Of a stretch of 64,000 bases of DNA, positions 14,116 through 25,664 are shown in pieces. The position numbers and the translations under genes were made by a program. The first letter of the stretch is position 1. Each line of letters opens with the position of its first letter. Source of the DNA: Psoroptes ovis. Taxonomy: Eukaryota; Arthropoda; Arachnida; Sarcoptiformes; Psoroptidae. The notes beneath the pieces are model-generated. The model was not told where the DNA came from and ran no database searches. It saw only the letters and a list, made by a program, of their open reading frames with translations. The stretch lies in contig PQWQ01000017.1 of NCBI GenBank assembly GCA_002943765.1, forward strand, positions 1,097,094 through 1,161,093. The letters run 5' to 3'.

Positions 14116-17049
14116 ATGCCGAACGCAAGTACGAATAACGATGATAATAATGATAATGCAACTGATAATCAATCATCATCTAATCAATATTTTAAAGATA
14201 ATGAAAACAGTATCGATTCCAACTATGATGATAACGATTCCCATATCAACAATAATGATATCAAAGACGTTAACAATGGTGATGATGATAATGAAGTGAT
14301 CGACAATCAACAACAAGAATCGAATGGTGATGTAAATCAAAATGGTAATGATGGTAATCATGATAATAATTCAAATAATGGTGAAAATGATAATAAAAAT
14401 TCATCGAATCATTATAATTTGAGAGCGAAACGTTCATCATCAGAATCCGAATCATCATCATCAATGAATGAAACATGTGATACCATTGATCAACAACAAG
14501 AAATGTCTAATGATTCAATTTTACCAATCGTTACCGAAGCCCCTACGATTGTTGATGCTGAAGATCAAACATCATTTTGGTCATCGTTCGATTCAAATGA
14601 TCCGGAAAAAGTATCAATAATTAATAGTGTTATGAATAGTATTCAACAACAACAAAATCACTCATTACCAACATCGAATGGCAGAATAACGACTCGATCA
14701 TTTTCATCATCTACAACACCTGTGAATACTAATAATAATAATAATAATAGTCGTTTAGATGAACAAAGAAAATTATTGATCGAAGAAGTGCGTAAAAGAC
14801 CTTGGATTTATTATAGAAAAGATCCTAGTTACAATGAACGTGTACGTATACAACAATCATGGAAAGAAATTTCAGAAATATTGGGTTGGGATGGTGAGTG
14901 ATTGATTGTTTGTTTAAGATTGATTTTGCATTAACTATTCATTTTTAAATTCGCACAGAGGAAATGTGTAAATCTAAATGGCGTAATGTACGCGATGCAT
15001 ATCGTAAAATACAAAGATCTCATTTGAAAAATCCGAACGATAATCATACCTATGTCAATCGTCATCCAGAATTATCATTCTTGGATGATTGTCCATTTAA
15101 ACCTCGATCAAAAATACGTAAAAATTCGTATGTAAATTTCTTGTTCGTAGAACATTTGAGATTAATTGTTTTTGTTCATTTTGTAAAATAGAAAAGGCAA
15201 ACCATCTCAGAATCAGCCGCAGCAAAATTCAAACGCAACAACTGCCACAACGAACTCTGTGGCAAATTCATCAAGCAGCATTATCAATAATAATGTAGCG
15301 AATATGATTGAAAAACGCCAAACACGTGCATCATCAGCGGCCGCATTAATCGTACCGAACGCAAATCCATCTTTACAGCGACAAAGAAATTCAATCACTC
15401 AACAGCCACAACAGCAGCAACAACAAATGAATCGTAATCAAAATAATCAAGAAAATGATAAAATGACCAGTAATGGAAACATTCCAAACAATGTGAATAC
15501 AACTACATCACAAATAATTGGTACATCGACCATACAAAATGGATCATCAATGATACATCATTTGCATTCTACCAGTAGCCCTAATAGTAACAATAATCAA
15601 ATTAAACCAATGATTTCAGTGGTGACTAAACCTCGTAAAATATTACCAAAACAACCACAACAAATTAATTCCAATTCTAATCTTAATAATAATAATAATA
15701 ATAATAATTCAAACAATATTCTACGAACATCGACAATTTCAATCAATAATAATAATAATGGTAATAATATTCAACAACAACAACAAAATCGATTAAATAA
15801 TTATATTCAAAATTCCAACAACAACAACAATAATAATAATAATAATTATCGAGCTATTAATAATAATAATTCCATATTGAATCAAACATTGACGAAACCA
15901 ATGATGAATAATAGTAATAATAATGGTAATAATCATCAACAGAATAATCAACAAAAAATACAATTCCAGCAGCAACAGCAGCAGCAACAACAACAACAAT
16001 TGTTGATTAAAAAACAACGATTATCAACATCTTCATTATCACCAATTAATTCCGTTAATAATAACAATATTAATAATGGTAATCATAAAATTATGAATCC
16101 ATCGGCACCACCGAACATTACTATTTCTAATAACAGTAATAACAATAATAAGAAAAGAATGGATGAAGTATTGAAAATTGTACGTGAAATACAACAAAAT
16201 CGTCAAAATTGTAATAATAATTCCAGCACAGCAAATGGTAACAACAATAATAATAGTAGTCAAAATCATTCAATATTGGGAACATTATCGAATATGATTG
16301 ATCAATTACCGATTGATCGTCGTGCATCAGTATTTTCAAAAATATTCCAATTAATTGCCGAAGAATTGCGTTTATATAATAAAGAACAACGTGGTAATAA
16401 TAATTTGAATAAAATGAATAATCATCAAAATGATCAATCAAAGATTTCATTTATGAATAATAACAATAACAACATGATCATTAAAAATAATGGTAAAATT
16501 TTATCCCAGCAACAATTACAGCACCAACAACAACAACAACAACTTCAAAAACAAAATCAAAGAATATTCTTGAACAACAACAACAATAACTTGAATATTC
16601 AAAGAAAAAATTCTCAACAACAATTTTCATCGCAACATCATCATCAACAACAACAACAACATCAAAAACGAACATTCAATGATTATATGAATGATAATAA
16701 TAATTTTACAATTATTGCTAATGGAGATGATGATGAAGAAGAAGATGATTATGATGAGGATGATGATGAAGACGATGATGAAGATGGTAATGGTGTTGTA
16801 AATGAATTCATTCCTATGGATCCAAATGATCTGATTATGAATGATGATTATAATAATGATGGTGATTGCTATTTAAATGGAATCGATATCACTATTAATA
16901 ATCATGATCATATGAATAATAATAATAATAAAAGACAAATAAATACAAATTCAAAAACAGCATCAGTAATAGCAGCAGCTGCAATGATGTCGGCAGTTAA
17001 TAACAATCATGAATTAGATATGGATGATGATGATATGATGATTATGTAA
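14116..17049 (+). CDS. MADF-BESS domain transcription factor (Adf-1 family), Asn/Gln-rich
   Basis: Probable sequence-specific DNA-binding nuclear protein of the arthropod MADF-BESS family, 934 aa from three exons: 14116-14893, 14959-15127 and 15192-17049 (introns of 65 and 64 nt, phases agree). Residues 1-214 are Asn/Asp/Ser-rich. The MADF domain (Myb/SANT-like) is at about 215-325, starting RKLLIEEVRKRPWIYYRKDP, with W-K-EI-LGWDEE across intron 1 and CKSKWRNVRDAYRKI after it. A long Asn/Gln-rich stretch follows, then a BESS-like helix pair at about 675-706 (LSNMIDQLPIDRRASVFSKI). A very acidic run (16725-16785) and a short Ala run come near the end. MADF binds DNA and BESS mediates protein contacts in known members; which genes it regulates cannot be told. 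The start is the first ATG of the frame; the weakly conserved N-terminus makes it less certain. Confidence 0.87.
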
Positions 17050-17566
17050 TAATGATCATATTTTCATATTGATTTTCCAAAAAATATTGATTTTTTTTCT
17101 ACAAAACAAATAATGAACTACTTTGATTCACTTTTTCCAATGTCTTCTCTTTTTTTTATAATGATGATCTATGATGTAAATAATTTTTAATTATATAATT
17201 TTTTTTATAATTTCAATTTTGAATGAATAAAAATAAATGAATTTTTTAATTTAAATTTTTTATTTCAAAAAAATTTGAACAGATTGTTTATGAATGGCTT
17301 TGTTCAGGCTGTTGTCTGTTTTTGTTTATTTTTTTTGCGATGTAAACAAAGAATTTAACGACACGCCCATTTTTGCAAAACAAAAATAATGACAGAATTT
17401 GCAGAATTCAAACAAAATTAATAATCTGCAATGACATTGTCAAATGTTGAATGAAAATAGAGATTTTGTTTTCTTTTGAATATTTTCTAATTGATTTCAC
17501 ATTGATTCTTATTCTGTTTTCTTAAATTTTTCTCAAAATTTGATCCAAAATTTACTCAAACAAATC
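17050..17566. other. Intergenic, MADF gene 3' end to two-pore channel start
   Basis: AT-rich. An AATAAA-like GAATAAAAATAAATG at about 17224-17238 is the likely polyadenylation signal of the MADF gene. No other feature is visible. Confidence 0.45.
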
Positions 17567-20500
17567 ATGGATGAATTAAATGAATCTAACATGAGTCGAT
17601 TATCATCGATGCCAATATGTCAAAGTTATACGGATATGAATGAATCATTACGTGCACAACATCGTCATTCACGTATCAAACATTGGATATTACATTGGTT
17701 TTTTAGAAATTTTATTCAATTACCAAAACAATCACAATCAACGATACCTATTGAATCATCGATCGATGCATCAACATCGTCATCATCAGCATCACCTGAT
17801 TTATCAACAAACGTAAATAGTAATAATGATGATGAAAAAATGTTATGGTCTTTGAATTATCTTGAAGCATCAATTTATTTGGAAGAAGGATTGAATAATG
17901 ATAAATTTGATAATCATCCACATTTGTTTACAAAATTACCAATGTATTTGATAGCTCATAATAAGTTTATATATTTTATAGATTTATTCTGTTGTTTGTT
18001 AATATTATCGCTTGCAGTCGTCGAAAAACCAACTCTAAATTCTTATCATTATCCTGAATTGATTCATGCATCAATTGAATTGATAACATTATTCATAATT
18101 GGTTTGATATTATATCTGAAATATCAATGGTTTGGTTGGAAAAATATTCTGAAACACAATCGCACAATAATAAAAACATTTGTATTATTATTAATGATAA
18201 TTGAAGCATTCATTGTTTTATTACGACAAGATACACATTTTCGAGTGCTACGCTCATTAAGGCCGCTATTCTTAATTGATAATTATTATTTTTATGGTTG
18301 TCGAAGAGTTATACGGCAAACAATTCAATCATTACGATCATTTCTAAATATGTTGATTTTATTATCATTTTCGTTAATATTTTTCACAATTATTGCATAT
18401 TATCTATTTTCACCGATACCTGAATATGAACAATTTTCATCAATAATCAATTCATTTCTGTCATTATTCATATTGTTAACAACGGCAAATTTTCCCGATG
18501 TTATGATGCGTGCATATAATCAAAATCAATTATATTCAATATTTTTCATCATATTTTTAATTATAAATCTATATTTTCTTCTAAACATTATGTTGGCTGT
18601 TGTTTATAATTCATTTTCATATATTGAAAAACAAAAATTTCGTAAATTATTTTTGCATCGCCGTAAAGCATGTTCGCATGCATTTCGATTGTTAATCAGT
18701 AATGATAGTGTTATCAAAAATGGTGATGAAGATGATAAAGATAGCGATATTGTTGGTTATATAAAATTTGAACATTTTGATGGACTATTACAATATTTGA
18801 AACCAAAATCAAATCTATTGGAAAGATATTTAATGTATAAAGCATTGATTATGAAATTATTCACTCCACAAGAACAATTGAAAACTAAACATTTATTGTA
18901 TAAAAATGATAAAAATGAACACAAATCATCGAATAATGATAAAAATAATCGTCAAAATAATAAACATCATAATGATAATACAAATAATTATTTAACATTG
19001 GAAAAATTTTATCATATTTATGAAGTGCTTGATTTACGTTGGGAAAATCTTGACAGAAATTCACCATGGTTTGATCGTTCAAAAAATTTCAATAATCATT
19101 CAAATAGTTTCAAATATTTTTTCATAAATTTTATGTATAAATTACGAAGATTTGTCACAGGAAAATATTTCAACATATTTACCTATGTAATAATAATTCT
19201 CGCCACTTTATGTGAATTTTTCAATGGTTTCATTAATTTTGATCAACAATTGATTAAAATATCGGCAACATCATACACAATTACAATCATAATCATAATT
19301 ATATTTACAATCGAAATACTCTTAAAATTATTGGCACATGGTTTCAATGAATATTTTTATGATTGTTGGAATTATTTTGATTTTTTCATTACAATTTTAT
19401 GTTTATTATTATTGATTCTAAATGAATTATCTTTTGTCAAATCAAACAATAATGGATGGATTCATTTTAATATATCAACAATCATTACAATATTGATAAC
19501 GATACGTTCATTAAAATTGATTGAATTATTGAGACAATATTTTTATTGTTATCGTGATATACTTGGTCCAATATCATTGATTATTATTAAACGTTTTACA
19601 TCTGTTATAATGGTCATTATGATTATTTATTATTTTTTCGCGATTATATCGATGGAATGTTTTGGACATTATGATTTGACCGATTGTTGTCAAAATACAA
19701 CCATCGAACAGTATTATCGTTCTATTGATAATAATTCATCATCGACAGCAGCATTATCATTTTATTATTTGAATAATTTTCAAGATTTATTATCAAGTTA
19801 CAGTAAGTTAAATTTTAGCTTTACATCATTTAGTTTTAATCTTTATTCCATTACGAAATATACAGTTACATTGTTTGAATTGATGATTGTCAATAATTGG
19901 CAAATTACGATGAGTGCATACGTTATTGTCACAGATAATCGTTGGTCACATTTATTTTTCATTTCATTTTATATCATAACTTTGGTTGTGATTACAATCG
20001 TTGTATCATTTGTTTTGGATACATTTAATTTTCATATTGAATATAAACATCGTTTCGGACCAGATGATTCAAGTAATTCTAATACAAATATTTATTTCAA
20101 TTGTAATTCATTTTGTTTAATTTAAATATAGTGAGTGTAAAAATATCGATCGAAGTTCCTATTAATCAACGAGAATTTGAATATTACCAAACTACGAATC
20201 AAATGGATTATCATCACCATCCATCACCAAAACATTTCCCATGTCCATTCAATATATTTTGGTGTTGTGAATGTCTAACATCATCATCATGCTGCAATAA
20301 TGTCTCAAATTTCAATGCTCAAAACGAATCGTTCAACAAACACATGGATCAATCATCGAAAATAATTGATACAACACCATCAACACCGCCACCAATCAAC
20401 AGTATTAATGATAATGTTAAAGATTTTGAAGAAATCATCGAAGAAGAAAGTACATATTCACGACCGGTTGTGGTAGCATCATCATCATCATCGTCTTCAA

Positions 20501-20637
20501 GACCATCAATATCTGTAGTAGTAAACAAGCGAACAATAATGTTTCGTGGTGAAAAAATACGTGATAAATTTTCCTACAATCTTCGAATGTATCATGATGA
20601 ACTGCAAAAATGGATTAATCAATCAGAATTTTCTTGA
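17567..20637 (+). CDS. TPCN1: Two-pore cation channel (TPC1-like)
   Basis: Endolysosomal cation channel made of two six-transmembrane repeats; animal TPCs are gated by PI(3,5)P2 and linked to NAADP-evoked Ca release. The protein is 1,003 aa. Exon 1 is 17567-20072, the intron 20073-20131 (59 nt), and exon 2 20132-20637, joined in phase. Repeat I has S1-S6 with S4-S5 linker Args (CRRVIRQTIQSL, the PI(3,5)P2 contact zone in TPC1), pore segment TTANFPDVMM and S6 LNIMLAVVYNSFSYIEKQKF. The linker resembles the EF-hand-like region and carries an Asn/Lys/His insert (about 18905-18990). Repeat II pore is ELMIVNNWQITM, then S6 VVITIVVSFVLDTFNF. Exon 2 carries the conserved end MFRGEKIRDKF ... LRMYHDELQKW seen in TPC1 tails. 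The start is the first ATG of the frame. Longer than human TPC1 (about 816 aa) because of the extra N-terminal, linker and tail low-complexity sequence. In filter I the residue after TAN is Phe, where vertebrate TPCs have Asn. Confidence 0.92.
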
Positions 20638-21068
20638 GGAAATTCTTATTCATATAATCGGATTAACTTTATTTCAATGAAATCTTTGAGATTCAAATCT
20701 GTATTATTTAATATAATCAATTGATTCAATAAAAAAGCGAAACCATTTTCATAAAACGACGCCATCTTCATACGATTATTGAAATGTTAATGATAATCGA
20801 TTGTATTGATTGTTATAGAACGCAGAGGAAAATAGAACAGCAAAAAAAAAATGTTCAACGTTGACAAGAACGATGTTCCATCAACAATAACAAATAACAC
20901 ATGTGTAATCATTTCACATGCTTAAGACATCATTCTGGTTGATTGGTTGTTTTCTAATCTTGTTTGATATTATTTTCATTGTTTACGTGTCAATAATTGA
21001 CCCAAACAATTGATCAACGAACATTTTGAAATTTTCGATTGAATTTTTTTTGAAAAATTAATAAAAGA
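20638..21068. other. Intergenic, two-pore channel to ABCE1
   Basis: AATAAA at about 20729-20734 (TTCAATAAAAAAGC) is the likely poly(A) signal of the channel gene. The remainder probably contains the ABCE1 promoter and 5' UTR. No TATA box is obvious. Confidence 0.45.
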
Positions 21069-22904
21069 ATGGCGCCACCAAAAAATAAACAAGAAACTCA
21101 AGATTCATTAACACGTATTGCTATTGTTAATCATGATAAATGCAAACCAAAACGTTGCCGTTTAGAATGTAAAAAATCATGTCCAGTTGTACGTATGGGT
21201 AAATTATGTATTGAAGTAACACAAAATGATAAAATATCGAAAATTAGTGAAGAATTATGTATTGGTTGCGGTATTTGTGTGAAAAAATGTCCACTTGGTG
21301 CTATTACCATCATAAATTTACCATCAAATTTAAGCTCTGAAACTACACATCGTTTTGGACCAAATTCATTTAAATTACATCGTTTACCAACACCAAGACC
21401 TGGTGAAGTGCTGGGTTTGGTCGGCACCAACGGTATCGGTAAATCGACTGCATTAAAAATTTTGGCCGGTAAATTGAAACCAAATTTAGGTCGTTTCGGT
21501 AGTGATCCACCTGATTGGCAAGAAATTCTTGTATATTTTCGTGGTTCTGAATTGCAAAATTATTTTACCAGAATACTTGAAGATGATTTAAAAGCCATAA
21601 TTAAACCACAATACGTTGACCAATTGCCGAAACAAATTGCCGGCACTGTAGATAGTTTGATTGATAAGAAAAATGAACGTAAAAATAAACAAGAAATGTG
21701 TGAATTATTAGACTTGACTGATACAATTTTATCACGTGATGTATCAGAATTAAGTGGTGGTGAGCTACAACGTTTCACAATTGCTATGGTTTGCATACAA
21801 AATGGCGACATTTTTATGTTCGATGAACCATCAAGTTATTTAGATGTTAAACAACGTTTGAAAGCTGCCGAAGCTATACGTTCACTGTTACAAGTTAATA
21901 AATATATTATTGTTGTTGAGCACGATTTATCCGTTTTGGATTATTTATCAGATTTTATTTGCTGTTTATATGGTGTACCAGGTGTTTACGGTGTTGTCAC
22001 TATGCCATTCTCTGTACGAGAAGGTATCAACATATTTTTAGATGGATTTGTACCGACTGAAAATCTACGATTCCGTGAAACATCTTTAGTGTTTAAAGTA
22101 GCCGAAACAGCCACCGATGAAGAAATTAAACGAATGTGTCGTTATGAATATCCACGTATGGTTAAACGTATGGGACCATTCGAATTGAATGTTGAACCTG
22201 GAACATTCACAGATTCAGAAATTATTGTATTATTAGGTGAAAATGGTACCGGTAAAACAACATTCATACGTATGATGGCTGGTAATTTAAAACCAGATGA
22301 AGGTGAATCAGATGTGCCAACATTGAATATTAGTTATAAACCGCAAAAAATTAGCCCAAAATCACAAGGAACTGTTCGGATGTTATTACATGAAAAAATA
22401 CGTGATTTCTTCACTCATCCACATTTTCAAGCTGAAGTGGTGAAACCGTTGCAAATCGATAATATTCTTGATCAAGAAGTACGGCATTTATCTGGTGGTG
22501 AATTACAGCGTATTGCTTTGATATTGTGTCTGGGTAAACCGGCCGATGTTTATTTGATTGATGAACCATCAGCATATTTAGATTCAGAACAACGTTTAGT
22601 TGCAGCAAAAGTGATAAAACGATTCTTTTTACATTCAAAAAAGACTGGATTTATTGTTGAACATGATTTCATAATGGCCACATATCTAGCTGATCGTGTA
22701 ATTGTATTTGAAGGTGAACCATCAATCAAAACTGTTGCTACATCACCACAATCATTATTATCGGGAATGAATAGATTTTTAGAATTATTAAACATAACAT
22801 TTCGTCGTGATCCAAATAATTATCGTCCAAGAATAAATAAATTGAATTCAGTAAAAGATACTGAACAGAAAAGAAGTGGAAATTTCTTTTTTCTTGAAGA
22901 TTAA
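21069..22904 (+). CDS. ABCE1: ABCE1 / RLI1, ribosome-recycling iron-sulfur ATPase
   Basis: Cytosolic soluble ABC ATPase that splits ribosomes after termination; essential in eukaryotes. Single exon, 611 aa (human about 599). Two [4Fe-4S] clusters are coordinated by Cys25, 30, 34, 38 and by Cys47/64/67/70/74 in the CxxCxxC...CP pattern (CIGCGICVKKCP). NBD1 has Walker A GTNGIGKST (about 118), signature LSGGELQRF, Walker B DIFMFDEPSSYLD and VVEHD. NBD2 has Walker A GENGTGKTT (about 389), signature LSGGELQRI, Walker B DVYLIDEPSAYLD and IVEHD. The hinge and C-terminal segment (RRDPNNYRPRINKLNS, ending GNFFFLED) are conserved. All catalytic motifs are intact. The start ATG gives the expected N-terminus directly before the ferredoxin-like domain. 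There is no intron, unlike many animal orthologues. Confidence 0.98.
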   Translation: MAPPKNKQETQDSLTRIAIVNHDKCKPKRCRLECKKSCPVVRMGKLCIEVTQNDKISKISEELCIGCGICVKKCPLGAITIINLPSNLSSETTHRFGPNSFKLHRLPTPRPGEVLGLVGTNGIGKSTALKILAGKLKPNLGRFGSDPPDWQEILVYFRGSELQNYFTRILEDDLKAIIKPQYVDQLPKQIAGTVDSLIDKKNERKNKQEMCELLDLTDTILSRDVSELSGGELQRFTIAMVCIQNGDIFMFDEPSSYLDVKQRLKAAEAIRSLLQVNKYIIVVEHDLSVLDYLSDFICCLYGVPGVYGVVTMPFSVREGINIFLDGFVPTENLRFRETSLVFKVAETATDEEIKRMCRYEYPRMVKRMGPFELNVEPGTFTDSEIIVLLGENGTGKTTFIRMMAGNLKPDEGESDVPTLNISYKPQKISPKSQGTVRMLLHEKIRDFFTHPHFQAEVVKPLQIDNILDQEVRHLSGGELQRIALILCLGKPADVYLIDEPSAYLDSEQRLVAAKVIKRFFLHSKKTGFIVEHDFIMATYLADRVIVFEGEPSIKTVATSPQSLLSGMNRFLELLNITFRRDPNNYRPRINKLNSVKDTEQKRSGNFFFLED

Positions 22905-23239
22905 TTTCTTTTATTTTTTCTTATTTATACACACACACCTATGAAATTGTTTGTAATTTGTCATAAATTTTATTTTTAATGGACAATTAAGATTTCAAAT
23001 AATAATTTTTATTTATTTTTCAAAATTTTAAATAAATTTTAGGAGAAAAATTTTCGTAAATTCTTTCTCAAAAGAAATTTCCTTGGAATTTTTTTTGTCT
23101 GTTTTGGTTTTGACAAACGCGTTTAAAGCGCGCATTTCGTATTTTTGATTTGTCATTTCGTAGTGTTTTGATTATTGAAACAACTTGATCAATTAACACT
23201 TTAATTAAAAAAATTGTTTACTTGAAAATAAATCACGAA
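22905..23239. other. Intergenic, ABCE1 to RNase H1
   Basis: 335 bp, AT-rich, with a short (AC)n at about 22930-22938 and AATAAA-like TAAATAAATT at about 23029. A short CpG-containing stretch (AACGCGTTTAAAGCGCGC, 23116-23133) just upstream may belong to the RNase H1 promoter. Confidence 0.45.
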
Positions 23240-24052
23240 ATGTCATTCTATGCTGTAGCGGTCGGCAGAAATATCGGCATTTATAGTACATGGAATGAAT
23301 GTGAAAAACAGGTGAAACATTTTAAAAATGCTCGATATAAAAAATTTAAAACAAAAAATGAAGCTGAACAATTTATAAGTTTACATTCGAAAAATCGTCC
23401 GAAATCGCCCGATAAATCATCTATTGGAACATCTAACTCAGAATCATTGATGAATAAAAAAGTGCCAATGCAATCTACCTCTACTAATAGTTATAAAAAT
23501 AATGGCAATAAACAACAAAAGAATGGTATATTTGCAAAAGAAAAATGTGCACACAAAACAGCAAAAAGTAAAAAAATTGATTTCATTAATGGTATACGCC
23601 ATAATCATTTAGGTGATCCAATTGTTTATACTGATGGTGCTTGCACAGCTAATGGTAAATATAATGCCAAAGCTGGTATCGGTATATTTTGGTCAATTGA
23701 TAATCCAATGAATTTATCACGCCGTATTAATGGTAGACAAACGAATAATCGTGCCGAAATTGAAGCAGCGATTGTTGCCATACAAATAGCTAAAGCAAAT
23801 GGTTTCAAAACATTAGATATTCATACTGATTCTAAATTTATGATTACATCAATGACTGAATGGCTGCCAAAATGGAAGAAAAACAACTGGAAATTATCAA
23901 CTGGTGAAACTGTCAAGAATAAAGATGATTTTATGCGTTTAGATGCAGAAATATCTACAATGAATCGTTTAATTTGGACCAAAGTAGGTGGACATTCCGG
24001 TGATTATGGTAATGATATGGCCGATCAATTAGCAACAAGTTCAATTAAATAA
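23240..24052 (+). CDS. RNASEH1: Ribonuclease H1
   Basis: Endonuclease that cuts RNA in RNA:DNA hybrids, in nucleus and/or mitochondria. 270 aa, single exon. The N-terminal hybrid-binding domain (residues 1-45) reads MSFYAVAVGRNIGIYSTWNE and ends FKTKNEAEQFI. A basic Ser/Lys/Asn linker follows, then the RNase H fold from about 125. The DEDD catalytic residues are all visible: Asp132 (YTDGACT), Glu173 (NNRAEIEA), Asp197 (HTDSKF) and Asp259 (GNDMAD). WLPKWKKNNWK is the basic protrusion, and VGGHSGDYGND the active-site loop with its conserved His. The ATG at 23240 is chosen because it opens the hybrid-binding domain; I see no clear mitochondrial presequence upstream in frame. It is a host RNase H1, not a retroelement domain: it has the hybrid-binding domain and no adjacent pol. 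Confidence 0.97.
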   Translation: MSFYAVAVGRNIGIYSTWNECEKQVKHFKNARYKKFKTKNEAEQFISLHSKNRPKSPDKSSIGTSNSESLMNKKVPMQSTSTNSYKNNGNKQQKNGIFAKEKCAHKTAKSKKIDFINGIRHNHLGDPIVYTDGACTANGKYNAKAGIGIFWSIDNPMNLSRRINGRQTNNRAEIEAAIVAIQIAKANGFKTLDIHTDSKFMITSMTEWLPKWKKNNWKLSTGETVKNKDDFMRLDAEISTMNRLIWTKVGGHSGDYGNDMADQLATSSIK

Positions 24053-24183
24053 ATACAAATTTGATGTGATTTTGTTTTTTCGAACAAATTTTTTTTCCTA
24101 TTTAATTAAACTTATATTAAGTGTTCATTATAAATATTTGATTTAAGTGCATTAAAACAACTGTATTGTCAATTTTTCAATCT

Positions 24184-25484
24184 ATGAATATTTCGTTTTG
24201 TTTAATGCTCAAAAGATTGATTGTAATCGTTCCATTATTGCTCATTATATCATTATTATCGTCAGTAATTATCAATGCAAGAGTATATAAAAATACATGG
24301 AATAAAAATGTTAAATTGTTACATGAACAATCAAAAATGCTTGGACGATGGCGATTTATGGTTGCTTTAGCTATCAATTATCATATCTATTGTTCTGGTG
24401 TAATACTAACAGATCGATTGATTTTGACCGCAGCACATTGTTTGTACGTAATTTTTCATTCGATATTGTTTCTTTAAATGAATTAATCAATTATTGTTAT
24501 TTTCAAATAATTAGAACACTACCTAAAAATCGAATCGCTAAATTGTATATATTGTTTGGTGCGAAACCATTAAGTGCTCCAGCTAATGCTTTGATGAAAG
24601 CAGAATCTTTCATGGTTTGCATCGAAAATGATTATATTATCGAGGATTATTCATTTTTTTTCTCCAATTTTCCATAGATTCACAATTTGTATGGTGGAAA
24701 TACTTCTTATAAGTATGATCTTGGAATAATTAGATTGAAACATCCAATTCGACGTGATATTCATTACGATCAAGTAAAACCTATTTATTATTTTGTCAAT
24801 AGAAATCAATTCCGAAATTTTGATATTAGTTCATTAATTCATCTTGGTGGATGTGTGACTTTGGGTTTCGGCCCACCTATACCAGGTGATATGTTTGATA
24901 TTAGACTGAGACAATTTAAGACGCCGTTGAATAATGTGGGCAATTGTCGTTGGCAATCAAGAAGAAGTTCTGGACTTTCAGGCGAAAGTTTCTGCATCAC
25001 ATCGCCAGTAGTACAAGGAACTTGTAACGTAGCAGCCAAGGTTAACATCTCAACTGATTCAGGTGGTGCATTAATGTGTCCATTGAAAGGAAAATTCCCT
25101 GTATACGCGAAAAAATCTTCATTTCAAATGCATCACCGACAAAACGATTATGTGATGGTTGGATTGATATCTCGCCGTAGCATAGGAGCATATGGCAAAT
25201 ATCCATCATCACGTGCATATTTGCAAGATTTCATATTCAACATTAATGCTCATAGTGAATGGATTAAACTATCAATTCGAAATTATAAGCCGACATCAGG
25301 CGATTTGACATTATTGTTGAGAGCTCAAATGAAACAAAAAATAAATCCGAAACACCGCTCTAGTCAGCAACTATACAATCAATCATTTCGTAAACAAAGC
25401 AACTTTATGTCGAATAAAAAGAAAATAATGCGATTGGATAAAAATATTGAATCTTCAATGAATAAGAAAAGAATTGCCATTTGA
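24184..25484 (+). CDS. S1-family serine protease homologue, copy A (probably inactive)
   Basis: Secreted trypsin-fold protein, 388 aa. Exons are 24184-24443, 24515-24614 and 24678-25484; the introns are 71 and 63 nt, phase 2 then phase 0. An N-terminal hydrophobic signal sequence (LIVIVPLLLIISLLSSVII) is followed by a prosegment. Triad residues His85 (LTAAHC), Asp134 (YDLGIIRL) and Ser248 (TDSGGA) are present, but the Gly of GDSGG (chymotrypsin 193, oxyanion hole) is Thr. The usual activation site and IVGG-like new N-terminus are replaced by KLLHEQS. Cys191 and the trypsin Asp189 are missing. A basic tail of about 85 residues follows the domain. The donor of intron 2 (GTTTGC) is weak but matches the intron position in the three sister genes. 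Family and secretion are seen in the sequence; loss of activity is inferred. The start could also be the ATG at 24208. Confidence 0.85.
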
Positions 25485-25664
25485 AACATTAATCTATTGG
25501 TGCAATTCTAGTTAATTATTTAAATCAATTAATAAATTTCTGGTTAAACCATCAATCGATTTGATTAAATTCGATTATAAATGAAAATAAATCACAAACA
25601 AAGATTACAATAAATTTTGATCGCTGTTTGCGTGATTTTTATTCATTTCTGTGTTTTTATCAAA

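Noticed and set aside
23240..24052. RNase H considered as a retroelement remnant
   Set aside because: It has an N-terminal hybrid-binding domain and no adjacent RT or integrase, as in cellular RNase H1.
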